DNA from: JAHJDR01 sp964526915 | GTDB taxonomy: Bacteria > UBA10199 > JADGCS01 | Assembly: GCA_964526915.1 (NCBI GenBank) | Contig: CAZGMS010000072.1 | Coordinates: forward strand, 9,565-73,564 | Length of the DNA stretch: 64,000 bases | Direction: 5' to 3' | In this document: positions 8,168 to 16,905 of the stretch, in pieces | Layout of the letters: each line of letters begins with the position of its first letter | Position numbering within the stretch: the first letter of the stretch is position 1 | Position numbers and translations under genes: made by a program | The notes under the pieces: model-generated | Told to the model about the DNA's origin: nothing | What the model saw: the letters and a program-made list of their open reading frames with translations, nothing else | Databases searched by the model: none

Positions 8168-9529
8168 TCAATTCAAACACCCTTCATTGCGAAACAAAAC
8201 CCTTTTCGTTGGTAATAGAACCAAAAGAATTAAAGCCACAAGAATTCCATGTGTCAACAGAGCCGTCGGCAAATCAGAGCCGGAAAACATTGCAAAAAAA
8301 GGAATGACAATAATTGCTGTCACAATATTTTTATTCCTGTTTTGAGCCAAAGCATCTGTGATACCCAATAATAGGGAAATCAGACCTGCGTAAAGAGCCA
8401 TTCCCCAATAACCTGCCTGCATAAATCCTGAGCCAATCCAACCTGTATTGGCACTACAATCAAAATTACCATAATAATAATATCCCATCGTAAAAGGTCC
8501 GCTGAGACTATATGGCTGTTGTAGCATCCCAAGCGTAAAGGAACTATTTGACCATAACAACTGAGGTGATTGTGAAAAAAAATCATAATACTGGTAGTTG
8601 ATCAACGCAGGCACAAAAAACACACGACGCATAAACCAACTTACAAGTACTTCCGCTATTCCTCCTAAAAGAAGATGCATTCCTTGTATAAACAATAGCA
8701 TTCCTATAAAATACAAAAGTAATTTACCTATCACATTTTTTTTGTGAATTAGATGAAATAAAAACATTACAACCCAAGGATAAAAGAATACTGACTTATG
8801 ATTGCACAAACCAAACAACATGATACTACTGAACAAAAGGCTGAGAACACACCACCAACGTCTATTGACAATAGCTAAAATTAATGAAAAAGGTAACACC
8901 ACCTTTGTTGTGACCGGAATAATGTAAGATAATAAACCGGGCCGAGAAGCACCCGCAGCCCTCCGGGTCTCATAAACCAACGATAAATCAAAATTAAAAT
9001 AGGCCATTCCACCAAAAGCAACAATCAACAGGATTGTTGCAATAACCCAAGCTAACGATATCTGCTGTAGAAACCCATAGGACACAGAAAAACCAGTAGC
9101 CGAATTAAACAAACGAATTCTACTCAAAATAATTATCGCAATAAATAAAGCGACTATATAAAAAGTAAAGAATCTTGACAAATCCATAGCCCCATAAAGA
9201 ACTAACATGGGCAAAATAGGGAAAAAAAATTGTGTGTGAAGCAAAATATCCGATGGTTTTTTGTAACTCTTTGGCAAAAAGAAAACAACCAACAAAATTG
9301 CTACAATACTTTCAAGAAATCTACTTGAATCAGGATACCAATAAAAACCATAATAACGCCAAACATTCGATATATAGTAATAATATCCATAAACAAATAA
9401 AACATAAATCATCAAATAGGCAATCATCATGATAAGCCACTGACTCATCACATGAAGCCTGTGATCTTCGCGATCCTCTATAACAATAGGAAATATTTTA
9501 TCTAGAAATTTTACTTTCACGTTTATCAA
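8168..9529 (-). CDS. wzy: Wzy-like O-antigen/polysaccharide polymerase
   Basis: About 450 residues with ten to twelve hydrophobic segments and no recognisable enzymatic domain. A large hydrophilic loop in the C-terminal third (about 325-385) is rich in Tyr, Ser and Gly and contains SANTGWIGSGFMQAGYWG, a pattern often seen in Wzy proteins. Its position next to a flippase and before Wzz supports polymerase function. It would join flipped repeat units on the periplasmic face. The first in-frame start is TTG, and a GTG three codons later or the ATG at MSQWLIMM are alternatives, none with a clear ribosome site. Wzy proteins diverge greatly, so the call is by topology and context. Confidence 0.78.
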   Translation of the reverse strand: MINVKVKFLDKIFPIVIEDREDHRLHVMSQWLIMMIAYLMIYVLFVYGYYYYISNVWRYYGFYWYPDSSRFLESIVAILLVVFFLPKSYKKPSDILLHTQFFFPILPMLVLYGAMDLSRFFTFYIVALFIAIIILSRIRLFNSATGFSVSYGFLQQISLAWVIATILLIVAFGGMAYFNFDLSLVYETRRAAGASRPGLLSYIIPVTTKVVLPFSLILAIVNRRWWCVLSLLFSSIMLFGLCNHKSVFFYPWVVMFLFHLIHKKNVIGKLLLYFIGMLLFIQGMHLLLGGIAEVLVSWFMRRVFFVPALINYQYYDFFSQSPQLLWSNSSFTLGMLQQPYSLSGPFTMGYYYYGNFDCSANTGWIGSGFMQAGYWGMALYAGLISLLLGITDALAQNRNKNIVTAIIVIPFFAMFSGSDLPTALLTHGILVALILLVLLPTKRVLFRNEGCLN

Positions 9530-9644
9530 TTCTCTATCTATTTCAAAGCTCCACCACTTTTATATAACAACCCCAATATTGTACATTGAAAAATCTGTTT
9601 TATGCCCTAGCAACATAGCTGTTGAATCGTAGATTAATTCGAGA
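9530..9644. other. AT-rich intergenic gap between flippase and polymerase genes
   Basis: These 115 bases are AT-rich with no open frame and no convincing stem-loop. On the minus strand TTATATAA occurs about 40 bases ahead of the polymerase gene and could be part of a -10 region, but no good -35 hexamer lies at the right distance. Confidence 0.3.
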
Positions 9645-11114
9645 TCATCTTTTACAGATTGATTTTAGTAAGAATACTATTTTGGATAATCTTGAAGGTA
9701 ACACGATCTTCAATACAAGATAATATAATGCAAACCAAACAATAATCAAAAATGCCACAACCGCCACCCTCCAATTTAGTGAGTGGTGAACTCCAATAAT
9801 ATGATAGAGAAAAAAAACTAATGCTGATGGAATACTATTTACAAAAAAAACAACACCTGAAATTTTTATGAATTTATAAATAGAAAAAGAATAGTAATGA
9901 GTCACCAACAATTGACCAAACAACCTATCAACAAAACCGTAAAGGCCAAAAGACAAGGCCACTCCAGTCAAATGCCACATACTCCCAAAGCAAATAAAAG
10001 CTGGCATCACCACCACTCTGAATAGATTGAGCACTGTTTTAATGTGAGGTTTTCCGCTACTGAAGACCAAACTACTGATTATTCCGCCCCCACAAGTTAT
10101 AAAAATTGAATAAATCGACATCAGACGAACTAACACAGTAATATTTGACCATTTTTGACCAAAAAATAACAAAACAATAAAATCTGCAAAAATGATAACC
10201 AAAATTGGAAAAGGCAGAGATACTAAAGATGTTATCATCAGGGACTCCCAAAAATTATCTTCAATCTTTGCCTTGTTATCTTGTGATCTTGAATAAATAG
10301 GAAATAACACTTTATCGTACACACCATTGAGTAATGCAGGAAAAAATGTGACCATTCTGTGGGCTAGGTTGAAAGCACCAACAGACGACATATCAAGAAT
10401 TTTTCCAATAAAGAAAGTGTCAAACCTTGCCGACGAGGTAGCAAGAACTCGTCCAACTGATACCCAAATGCCAAAAGCTAATAGTTGTTTTGCCTCGAGA
10501 AATGATCCAAAACTTTTTGGAAGATATCGTGTGAACTGATAGCCAATAATTAGTGACAAGACTGAAGCAACAATTTTTCCAAAAATAATGCTGTGTGGTC
10601 CATAATGTTTCACCGCAAATATCACTGTAACAAATCCATAAACAAGGTGATTGCAAACATTGATAAAAGAAATTTGTTTAAACTTAAGAGACCTTTGCAA
10701 TAAACAAGTCTGCAACGATGATAGTCCGATAAACACATAAGTAACAGCTGACCACCTCATCAAACCAAGTAATTGCTCTGTATTATAGAAACTTGCTAAA
10801 AAGGGAGCCAAAAAGAAAATTAGTAACGAAACAAACATTGTAAAAAACACAACGCAACTGAATGCGCTATCAATAACAGTATCGTTGATGTCTTTTCTTT
10901 GAACAATAGCGATGGAAACTCCAAACTCAGAAAACACCTGCAAAATCACCTGTATGGCCAACACTACCATCACCACACCAAAATCAGCAGGCGTTAACAA
11001 TCTTGCTAAAACAATACTCAGAATGAGAAGTATACCATTTTGAATTGAAGAACTTGAAAAAAACCAAAAAGCCCCTTTGACGGCGATTTGTGAATTATTT
11101 ACTTTCATATACAC
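9645..11114 (-). CDS. wzx: WzxC-type polysaccharide flippase (MOP superfamily)
   Basis: A 489-residue membrane protein with about twelve to fourteen hydrophobic segments. It has the signature LARLLTPADFGVVMV near residue 40, followed by SIAIVQRKDI, as in the WzxC/MOP flippases that move undecaprenyl-linked repeat units across the inner membrane. GTG and ATG starts lie two codons apart. AGGA stands 6 bases from the GTG, so I kept that start. It lies next to the Wzy-like polymerase, suggesting the two serve the same glycan. A second, clearly different flippase is encoded near 47-48 kb, so at least two export routes exist in the locus. Confidence 0.88.
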   Translation of the reverse strand: MYMKVNNSQIAVKGAFWFFSSSSIQNGILLILSIVLARLLTPADFGVVMVVLAIQVILQVFSEFGVSIAIVQRKDINDTVIDSAFSCVVFFTMFVSLLIFFLAPFLASFYNTEQLLGLMRWSAVTYVFIGLSSLQTCLLQRSLKFKQISFINVCNHLVYGFVTVIFAVKHYGPHSIIFGKIVASVLSLIIGYQFTRYLPKSFGSFLEAKQLLAFGIWVSVGRVLATSSARFDTFFIGKILDMSSVGAFNLAHRMVTFFPALLNGVYDKVLFPIYSRSQDNKAKIEDNFWESLMITSLVSLPFPILVIIFADFIVLLFFGQKWSNITVLVRLMSIYSIFITCGGGIISSLVFSSGKPHIKTVLNLFRVVVMPAFICFGSMWHLTGVALSFGLYGFVDRLFGQLLVTHYYSFSIYKFIKISGVVFFVNSIPSALVFFLYHIIGVHHSLNWRVAVVAFLIIVWFALYYLVLKIVLPSRLSKIVFLLKSICKR

Positions 11115-11288
11115 TCAATATCCTTAGTAATCAGGACTTGTATGGTAAAAGAAATAGCAAGGCAAAACGTGTCTTGTTCTCTCCCCGCCAGTTTTTGTGA
11201 AATACGACATGATGAAAATTGTCTGTTTAGCTCCGAGAAAACGATCCCTTCACCGAAAGTGGCTAAGATCATGGTCGTGGAGAAATAA
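11115..11288. other. gap of 174 bases upstream of the flippase gene
   Basis: No open frame, inverted repeat or strong promoter hexamers were found. The part nearest the flippase contains AGGA at ribosome-site distance. The gap separates the metabolic island from the flippase/polymerase group and may mark an operon or transfer boundary. Confidence 0.35.
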
Positions 11289-12482
11289 TCACCTAACGAT
11301 CTTTTTCAATCCTTTAAAAAGGGGACTTATTATGGAGAAAATGAACGGATAAGGATCGCGCCAAGACATTGGTTCAATTGTATAGCCTCGTCCCATCAGG
11401 CTTTTTATATAACCAAAAGGTCTCAGATATTCCTTGTTTTTTATAATGGCTATGAGATCACCAGCCAAATACCACCAGAGAATCTTATCAGGGTATTCCT
11501 GTCTGAATTTCGTTAATACAGGCAAGAAACCCTGTAGAGCCTCTTGGTACATCAAATAAGGCAGATTGATGCCACATCTAATGGCAAGGCTATTTGACAT
11601 ACTCATGCGTCCATTAATTTCCATGAGTTTGAATTGACCATCGCGGGGATCTAATTTGAACTGAGTTCCCGCATATCCATAATAGCCAATTTTACGCACG
11701 AGTTTGAGACTATAATCTAATAAGGTATCGTTCCAGGTTGTTTCTACTAAAGTGCCTGATAAAAATTTTCCCTGGGATCTCTTTTTGTAATTGATCAATA
11801 ACCCTGTCGGTTGACTGTTCTTGTTAAGTGTCATTAACACAGTCTCGATCCTCTCAAACTCTCCAGGAATAAGATCTTGCAGTAGTAATTCTCCACCAAA
11901 TCCATCAAAGTGCTTATAATTTCCTAGCAATTCTCCTTCATGATTACAGATAACTCCTTTTGTCCCATAATGGCTCAACAACGTACTGGAATGCTCTGCC
12001 TTCATGAATAAAGGATAGCTGAGTTTCTCTTCCTTGGAATTCAGCAGACTTTCCAACTCAGATTGGCAAGTAATATAATGTGTTTTTGGTATGGGAACAC
12101 CTAATTCCTCAGCAATTTTGTAAGTGCGCCTCTTTTCCCGCACCAACTTTACTGTTTCCCAATCGGGAAAAGTTGTCTTCATTTCAGCTTTTAGTTCATT
12201 ATGTCTTTTTGCCAAAACATCCAAATAACTGTCATTACCAGCTACAATCAATACAGATTCTACGCCAATTTCTCGATCAAACCACTTGTTCAGTTTTTCG
12301 ATGAAATCGACATCCTTTGAATCCAATTGCAATATTTTTTTTACAAAACGGGATTTTGTACACAAACCTTTACCATCTGGAGAAACCATGTAAATTGGAA
12401 TATCATATTTGCATAGACCTCTTATCGCACCAAAAGCCGAAATATGATCACCAAAGATGATTACGGGGGGTGTGTTTTTCAT
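11289..12482 (-). CDS. ATP-grasp ligase
   Basis: A 397-residue ATP-grasp protein. The N-terminal pre-ATP domain begins VIIFGDHISAFGAIRGL. The central ATP-grasp part contains REKRRTYKIAEELGVPIP, PLFMKAEHSS and LLLQDLIPGEFERIE, and the metal-binding region includes FKLMEINGRMSMSNSLA. Such enzymes activate a carboxylate as acyl phosphate and join it to an amine or thiol. It is the last gene of the acid-metabolism island, overlapping the decarboxylase gene by ATGA. It may therefore attach the island's acid product to an amino sugar or amino acid. That acceptor is inferred. A second ATP-grasp gene of similar type is encoded near 42-43 kb. Confidence 0.82.
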   Translation of the reverse strand: MKNTPPVIIFGDHISAFGAIRGLCKYDIPIYMVSPDGKGLCTKSRFVKKILQLDSKDVDFIEKLNKWFDREIGVESVLIVAGNDSYLDVLAKRHNELKAEMKTTFPDWETVKLVREKRRTYKIAEELGVPIPKTHYITCQSELESLLNSKEEKLSYPLFMKAEHSSTLLSHYGTKGVICNHEGELLGNYKHFDGFGGELLLQDLIPGEFERIETVLMTLNKNSQPTGLLINYKKRSQGKFLSGTLVETTWNDTLLDYSLKLVRKIGYYGYAGTQFKLDPRDGQFKLMEINGRMSMSNSLAIRCGINLPYLMYQEALQGFLPVLTKFRQEYPDKILWWYLAGDLIAIIKNKEYLRPFGYIKSLMGRGYTIEPMSWRDPYPFIFSIISPLFKGLKKIVR

Positions 12483-13627
12483 CGAATGCCATCCTCAGTT
12501 AATAATTTCATGAATGCTTCCTTTTGTTCCCTAAGGTTGAAGTCCAGTGAACCAAGGTCACTCCGAATGCCTTTTCTGACGCGAATGTCAATAAAAGCAG
12601 AACCTTCAGTTGATAATAACGTTTTGATTGCATCGCGAAGAGCTTGTTCCGTTTCAACCGCCGCACCAACAGTCTTATAACCCGAATTGTTGGCAATAGC
12701 TGTCAAATTTGCCACAAAACCAGCTGAGGGCTGGCCACCAACAGATTCGTGAGCACCATTATTCAAAACCACATGTAAAAAGTTCGGCAACTTGAGTTTT
12801 CCTGCCGTCGTCAAAGAACCCAAATGCATGATAGCCGCCGCATCTCCATCCAAACAAACAACAAGTCTCTTTTTTTGTGCCAAGGCAATACCAGAAGCAA
12901 TTGAGCTGGTATGGCCCATAGCACCCACATTTAGAAAATCCTGATTGTGACCAACCCCGCTCAAGTTGCGTAAGCCGTAAAGCTCGCGTGTCGCTCTGCC
13001 TGTTGTTGCAACAAATATCGCTTCTTTCGGCACACACTGAAGAACACACTCAATCGCATTTTCCCGAGTCATGTTGTAAATACTATCTGAACCCTCCTCT
13101 TCTTTTTTCTTTCCTTTTTCAAACATCCCTTTCTTAGCAAGAAGCGCAACAGGGCCACATATCTTTTGAGCAGTGCGAACCGCCCACCTGGCGGCATCAA
13201 ACGACCCCTCACCATCATTCTCTATTATTCTGAAGGGAATATCCATAGCCTCCAGTAATAAGGGCGTCAGTTCGCCCTGCTTTTTATGCTGTGCATGATC
13301 TGTAACGCCTGGATCACCGCGCCAGCCAATCAGCAATATCATTGGTATACCATACACCTCTTTGTTGGTGAGCGAAAGCAAGGGGTTCATGGCATTGCCT
13401 ATTCCAGAATTTTGCATATATACCAGGGGCACGGTGCCCGTGGCAAAATGATAACCCGCGGCAAGTGCAACAGCATTACCTTCGTTCGCCGCGATGACAT
13501 GACGCTCACTGGGCAAATGAGCTTCGACATACTTGCAGAATTCATTAAGAAGTGAATCCGGCACGCCTGTTATAAACGCAACCCCCTCATTTTGCAGGCA
13601 CTCATAAAATGCTTTCTGATCGATCAT
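12479..13627 (-). CDS. phosphonopyruvate/sulfopyruvate decarboxylase-type ThDP enzyme (AepY-like)
   Basis: About 382 residues combining an N-terminal Pyr domain and a C-terminal PP domain without the middle domain of acetolactate synthases. This is the architecture of phosphonopyruvate decarboxylase. The ThDP-activating glutamate is E49 in AANEGNAV. The Mg/ThDP motif runs from LDGDAA (259-264) to NN (289-290). The following GAHESVGGQP block is typical of AepY proteins. The usual GDG third position is Ala here. The ATG has GAGG 9 bases ahead, and the preceding gene stops 12 bases upstream. Known family members make phosphonoacetaldehyde or sulfoacetaldehyde. No PEP mutase is visible in the window, so the substrate is open. 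Confidence 0.85.
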   Translation of the reverse strand: MIDQKAFYECLQNEGVAFITGVPDSLLNEFCKYVEAHLPSERHVIAANEGNAVALAAGYHFATGTVPLVYMQNSGIGNAMNPLLSLTNKEVYGIPMILLIGWRGDPGVTDHAQHKKQGELTPLLLEAMDIPFRIIENDGEGSFDAARWAVRTAQKICGPVALLAKKGMFEKGKKKEEEGSDSIYNMTRENAIECVLQCVPKEAIFVATTGRATRELYGLRNLSGVGHNQDFLNVGAMGHTSSIASGIALAQKKRLVVCLDGDAAAIMHLGSLTTAGKLKLPNFLHVVLNNGAHESVGGQPSAGFVANLTAIANNSGYKTVGAAVETEQALRDAIKTLLSTEGSAFIDIRVRKGIRSDLGSLDFNLREQKEAFMKLLTEDGIR

Positions 13628-13638
13628 AATCAATGTCC

Positions 13639-14991
13639 TCACAACAAACGAAATAGACTATGGAAGTCTCTTTGTACATTCCACACAATCTTTATGATTT
13701 CACGGCTTTCTTCCCCGGATTTATTTCCATACGCAGACAACGTGATAAACTTCTCTTTGATTTCATCATCTGAAAGCGGATTTTCAGGTTCTCCTTTGGG
13801 GAAATCAACTCTTTCAGTGTAAGATGCTCCATGACAAGTCTCAATTGTAACGATGGCGGCACGCTTTTGCGGCACTAGGGCTGTGATTTTCTCATCAGCG
13901 CAAACAACTATTCTTTTTGCTAGTGAAATGATCTCCGCATTGTTCACATTTTCTGCTGTAAACTCATCAAGGCCAGATTTACCTTTCACAATGGCAACGG
14001 CCACACTGTATGGAATGCTCATTTTTGCTGAAGAGATGCCTCTGATTTCCGTGTGATCATGTTTGCCTATAACCCCTTTGTAAGTGGTCACCTTGATGCT
14101 TTTGATGTCAGAGACACAAAGACCATGGTTCAATTTGATCTTCAGTGTGGCTTCTATAGCTGGATGCGTGTGCCGACAAGAAGCATATGACTTGAAATAA
14201 ACTTTTTCGATCGAAAAAGGATCTCTATCATTTCTTTCCAAATGAGCCAAATCATGCTCTTTGGCCATCATCGATAAAAACCCTGTAGGGCCAGCGAGCA
14301 CGTCATCAAGCCCCTTAAAACATGCTCTGCCCATGATTGATGATAACAAGCCAACCAGCGCAGCACGGCCTACATTAAATGGTTTTAAATCAGATCCATC
14401 TTCAATCACCTTAAGCATTCCTGATGCAGAAATTGCGGCCGCAGACAAGGCATCTTTCAGTTGAGTTTTGGTAAAACTCAACATGGCCCCAATGCCCACG
14501 GCTGCCCCAAGGGAACCACAAGTGGCCGTAGGATGATAGCCACAATTGTAATGAGCCGGTTGCATGGCACTGGCAATGCTAATTGCAGCTTCATAACCAA
14601 TAATAACACCTTTAAGTAAAGCAGTGCCCTCGACTTTTTCTTTCTCAGCAACAGGTAACAGAGCCGATATAATGGGTGAACCTGGATGCAAAACACCAAA
14701 ACGCACGCCATCGTCTAATTCAGCAATATGAGCACTAAGACCATTCATCAAAACAGCATTGATAAGACTCGCTTTTCTGTTAAAACCAATCACTGTGGCA
14801 TCACTTTGAGTGTCATTCAAATATTTTAATAGCTCGTCACCTTTTTCTTTCATCATCCGTGCCCCAGCAAAAGTGGCACCCAGATAATCCAGCAAACACC
14901 TTTTCGCTTGTAACACAACAATATCGGGAAAATCCGTATGGCTCAAATGATAGAGAGTATCGATGAATTTATCAGTAAGGTTATCGGTCAT
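13639..14991 (-). CDS. MmgE/PrpD family protein (2-methylcitrate dehydratase / cis-aconitate decarboxylase-like)
   Basis: The 450 residues match the family length. Family features seen are YLGATFAGARM near the N-terminus, the HPGSPIISALLPVAE block (around 120), and KSYASCRHTHPAIEATL in the second domain. Characterised relatives dehydrate 2-methylcitrate, decarboxylate cis-aconitate to itaconate, or epimerise iminodisuccinate. All act on small polycarboxylates without a metal cofactor. Here the gene lies between a ThDP decarboxylase and an aldo/keto reductase, and none of the propionate-cycle partners PrpB, PrpC or PrpR is present. A role in making a special carboxylic acid for the glycan is therefore more likely than catabolism. 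The exact reaction cannot be assigned. Confidence 0.85.
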   Translation of the reverse strand: MTDNLTDKFIDTLYHLSHTDFPDIVVLQAKRCLLDYLGATFAGARMMKEKGDELLKYLNDTQSDATVIGFNRKASLINAVLMNGLSAHIAELDDGVRFGVLHPGSPIISALLPVAEKEKVEGTALLKGVIIGYEAAISIASAMQPAHYNCGYHPTATCGSLGAAVGIGAMLSFTKTQLKDALSAAAISASGMLKVIEDGSDLKPFNVGRAALVGLLSSIMGRACFKGLDDVLAGPTGFLSMMAKEHDLAHLERNDRDPFSIEKVYFKSYASCRHTHPAIEATLKIKLNHGLCVSDIKSIKVTTYKGVIGKHDHTEIRGISSAKMSIPYSVAVAIVKGKSGLDEFTAENVNNAEIISLAKRIVVCADEKITALVPQKRAAIVTIETCHGASYTERVDFPKGEPENPLSDDEIKEKFITLSAYGNKSGEESREIIKIVWNVQRDFHSLFRLL

Positions 14992-15002
14992 GTATTATTA
15001 TT

Positions 15003-15959
15003 TTATCGGAAATAAAACTGGAAATAGCTGGGGCATTCTGATTTTGTATCTTCCCATGCCGCAGTAAACGCACTCACTATTGTTTCAGGTAGAGGTCCTT
15101 TTTTGACTGCAAAAAGATTCTGCTTTAACTGGTCCCTATTTGAAGCACCTATTATCATTCCATCACCTTCGCTTTTGTCAAGGAGTGAATGAAAAGCAAG
15201 CCACCGATAGGCCGCTTCAGCGGTCTCTATTCCTGATTTTCGGCATGCTATTGTAAGAACATTGACTGCCTCAAAATAGGATTTTTTCCAATACCTGTCA
15301 CGATAACTCTGAAGTCGCGCAAAGCGACCAGACATGGGCTTTTCGTCAAAATTGATGTGTTTTCCTGACAACATGCCACCAGCCAGAGGATTGAATGCGT
15401 AAAAACGCATGCCCAACTTTCTTAAAGCGGGAAACAACTCGCCCTCAACGTTGCGGGTCAATCCGTTATACATCCCCTGATACACACTTGGCCTGAGCCA
15501 GCCACGTTCTTTGCAAAGATGCCATATGTCCACAACCATCCAGGCGGGAAAATTACTTAATCCCAGTTCCTTAATTTTCCCCTGTTCATGGAGGTTTGCA
15601 CACGCTTCCAAGGCCCCCTCAATGGGGGTTTGAGCATCTGGAAAATGAAGATACAAAATATCAACCGAATCACGGCACAGGCGGCGCAGTGATTCTTCAA
15701 ACTGCATGATCACCGCAACACCATCAAGTTTGCCCGTAACCCGGGGATGAACTTTGGTCGCAAGACAAAGAGAATCTTCCGTAAACTCATTCAGAAAAGT
15801 GCCAAGAATTTTTTCGGTTTCGCCTTCGTTATATACGTAAGCCGTGTCCAATTCATGGTAACCTGCTTCAATGAAGCATTTCACCATGGCACGACTACCC
15901 TCGGTATCCACCTGAGGACCAAAAGTCATTGTTCCCAATATCAGTTTCATCATATCCAT
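15003..15959 (-). CDS. aldo/keto reductase (AKR7-like)
   Basis: The 318 residues have the AKR tetrad layout. D38 and Y43 lie in the DTAYVYNEGETE block, K69 in LATKVHP, and H105 in LYLHFPD. The C-terminal NADPH-binding part includes IIGASNRDQLKQNL. The LDTAYVYNEG form resembles aflatoxin-aldehyde reductases (AKR7), which reduce reactive aldehydes such as succinic semialdehyde. A decarboxylase encoded two genes further on would make an aldehyde, so an aldehyde-reducing role is attractive but inferred. AGGG lies 8 bases before the ATG. Two further in-frame ATGs lie within three codons and would make little difference. Confidence 0.85.
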   Translation of the reverse strand: MDMMKLILGTMTFGPQVDTEGSRAMVKCFIEAGYHELDTAYVYNEGETEKILGTFLNEFTEDSLCLATKVHPRVTGKLDGVAVIMQFEESLRRLCRDSVDILYLHFPDAQTPIEGALEACANLHEQGKIKELGLSNFPAWMVVDIWHLCKERGWLRPSVYQGMYNGLTRNVEGELFPALRKLGMRFYAFNPLAGGMLSGKHINFDEKPMSGRFARLQSYRDRYWKKSYFEAVNVLTIACRKSGIETAEAAYRWLAFHSLLDKSEGDGMIIGASNRDQLKQNLFAVKKGPLPETIVSAFTAAWEDTKSECPSYFQFYFR

Positions 15960-15974
15960 TGGAGGTGCCCTTTA

Positions 15975-16865
15975 CTAAATTGACCCTTTTGCTGAGCACA
16001 AAGCATCGCTATCATAACTGTCAATAACTCGTTTGACAAGATTGACCTGCTTGGCTCGCTTTTTTGCCTCAGCCACAGTCGTTTCCCAACCATGCGTTTT
16101 GGCAACTGAGCCTCCTGTTTTAAGATATATAGGGGAACCCACCCGTATCATTTCTGGCACTTCATAATGGCGAATAAAACCACCGGACGACGCGGGATTT
16201 TCTGTATGAATATCGATCGGGATGCTGATGGCTTGCCTTATAGCGGCAAGCATTTGCAGTTGAATGTCCCTGACCGGGTTGATCGAATTTGCTCCTACAT
16301 TTTCCAGAAGTTTGGCGGAACAAGGATTGCCATGACCGCAATGGGCAGATATTTTGAATTTACAATCAGAAGGAAGCTCACCTTGCTTGCGCATTTCATC
16401 TAACACCCACAAAAGTCCTTCATCATAAATCAAAAAACCTCTACACCCCAATTTGCCAGCACGTTTAACATCCTCGATGGCACGAACGATTTGTTCCTGC
16501 CCACGGAGCCGGAGCCCCATTTTTTGACCTTCCTCCGTGTGAACTGATGCGCTCGTATCGTAAGTTGCCCGCGGACCGATGGCCAGCACGAGTTCCACCT
16601 GCCATTGTTTTGCCAACGCCACCATTTCATTTATTTCATCATCAGTCAGAATCATGATGCCCTTTGTTTGCGTAACGCGGTGGATAACGGCACCAAAGGT
16701 ATCCAATTCTTCAAGCAAAGCCTTCATTGAGCCGGGTCCCTGTATACCAGGCACCTCAAACCTGTACTGCGCGCCATCCGCGAATCGCTTTGCAGACGAT
16801 GGCAGATCATACGCATCTCCTGATGGTAATCCTATTTTATTAAGAAACAACCTGGTCTCTTTCAT
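15975..16865 (-). CDS. unassigned TIM-barrel-like protein (resembles proteins labelled U32 peptidases)
   Basis: About 296 residues, soluble, no signal peptide. The regular beta/alpha spacing suggests a TIM-type barrel. Conspicuous conserved-looking stretches are ISAHCGHGNPCSAK, ANSINPVRD, IPIDIHTENPASSGGF and PIYLKTGGSVA, with two histidines and acidic residues that could bind a metal or phosphate. The style recalls proteins that databases label U32 peptidase family. I do not see the isocitrate-lyase or PEP-mutase signature (EDK...NS), so a phosphonate-forming mutase is not supported. The start is secure, with GGGGGAT 6 bases before the ATG. It lies between the aldo/keto reductase and the fumarase-type subunits and is probably an enzyme of the same pathway. 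Confidence 0.45.
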   Translation of the reverse strand: MKETRLFLNKIGLPSGDAYDLPSSAKRFADGAQYRFEVPGIQGPGSMKALLEELDTFGAVIHRVTQTKGIMILTDDEINEMVALAKQWQVELVLAIGPRATYDTSASVHTEEGQKMGLRLRGQEQIVRAIEDVKRAGKLGCRGFLIYDEGLLWVLDEMRKQGELPSDCKFKISAHCGHGNPCSAKLLENVGANSINPVRDIQLQMLAAIRQAISIPIDIHTENPASSGGFIRHYEVPEMIRVGSPIYLKTGGSVAKTHGWETTVAEAKKRAKQVNLVKRVIDSYDSDALCSAKGSI

Positions 16866-16905
16866 TTTTTCATCCCCCTAATGGTTCATCCATCTGTTTT
16901 CTTGT

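Noticed and set aside
9601..9660. Terminator downstream of the flippase gene
   Set aside because: No GC-rich stem followed by a T-run on the minus strand.
15975..16865. PEP mutase as the partner of the phosphonopyruvate-decarboxylase-type gene
   Set aside because: The barrel protein lacks the EDK...NS and isocitrate-lyase-superfamily signatures; its conserved blocks differ.
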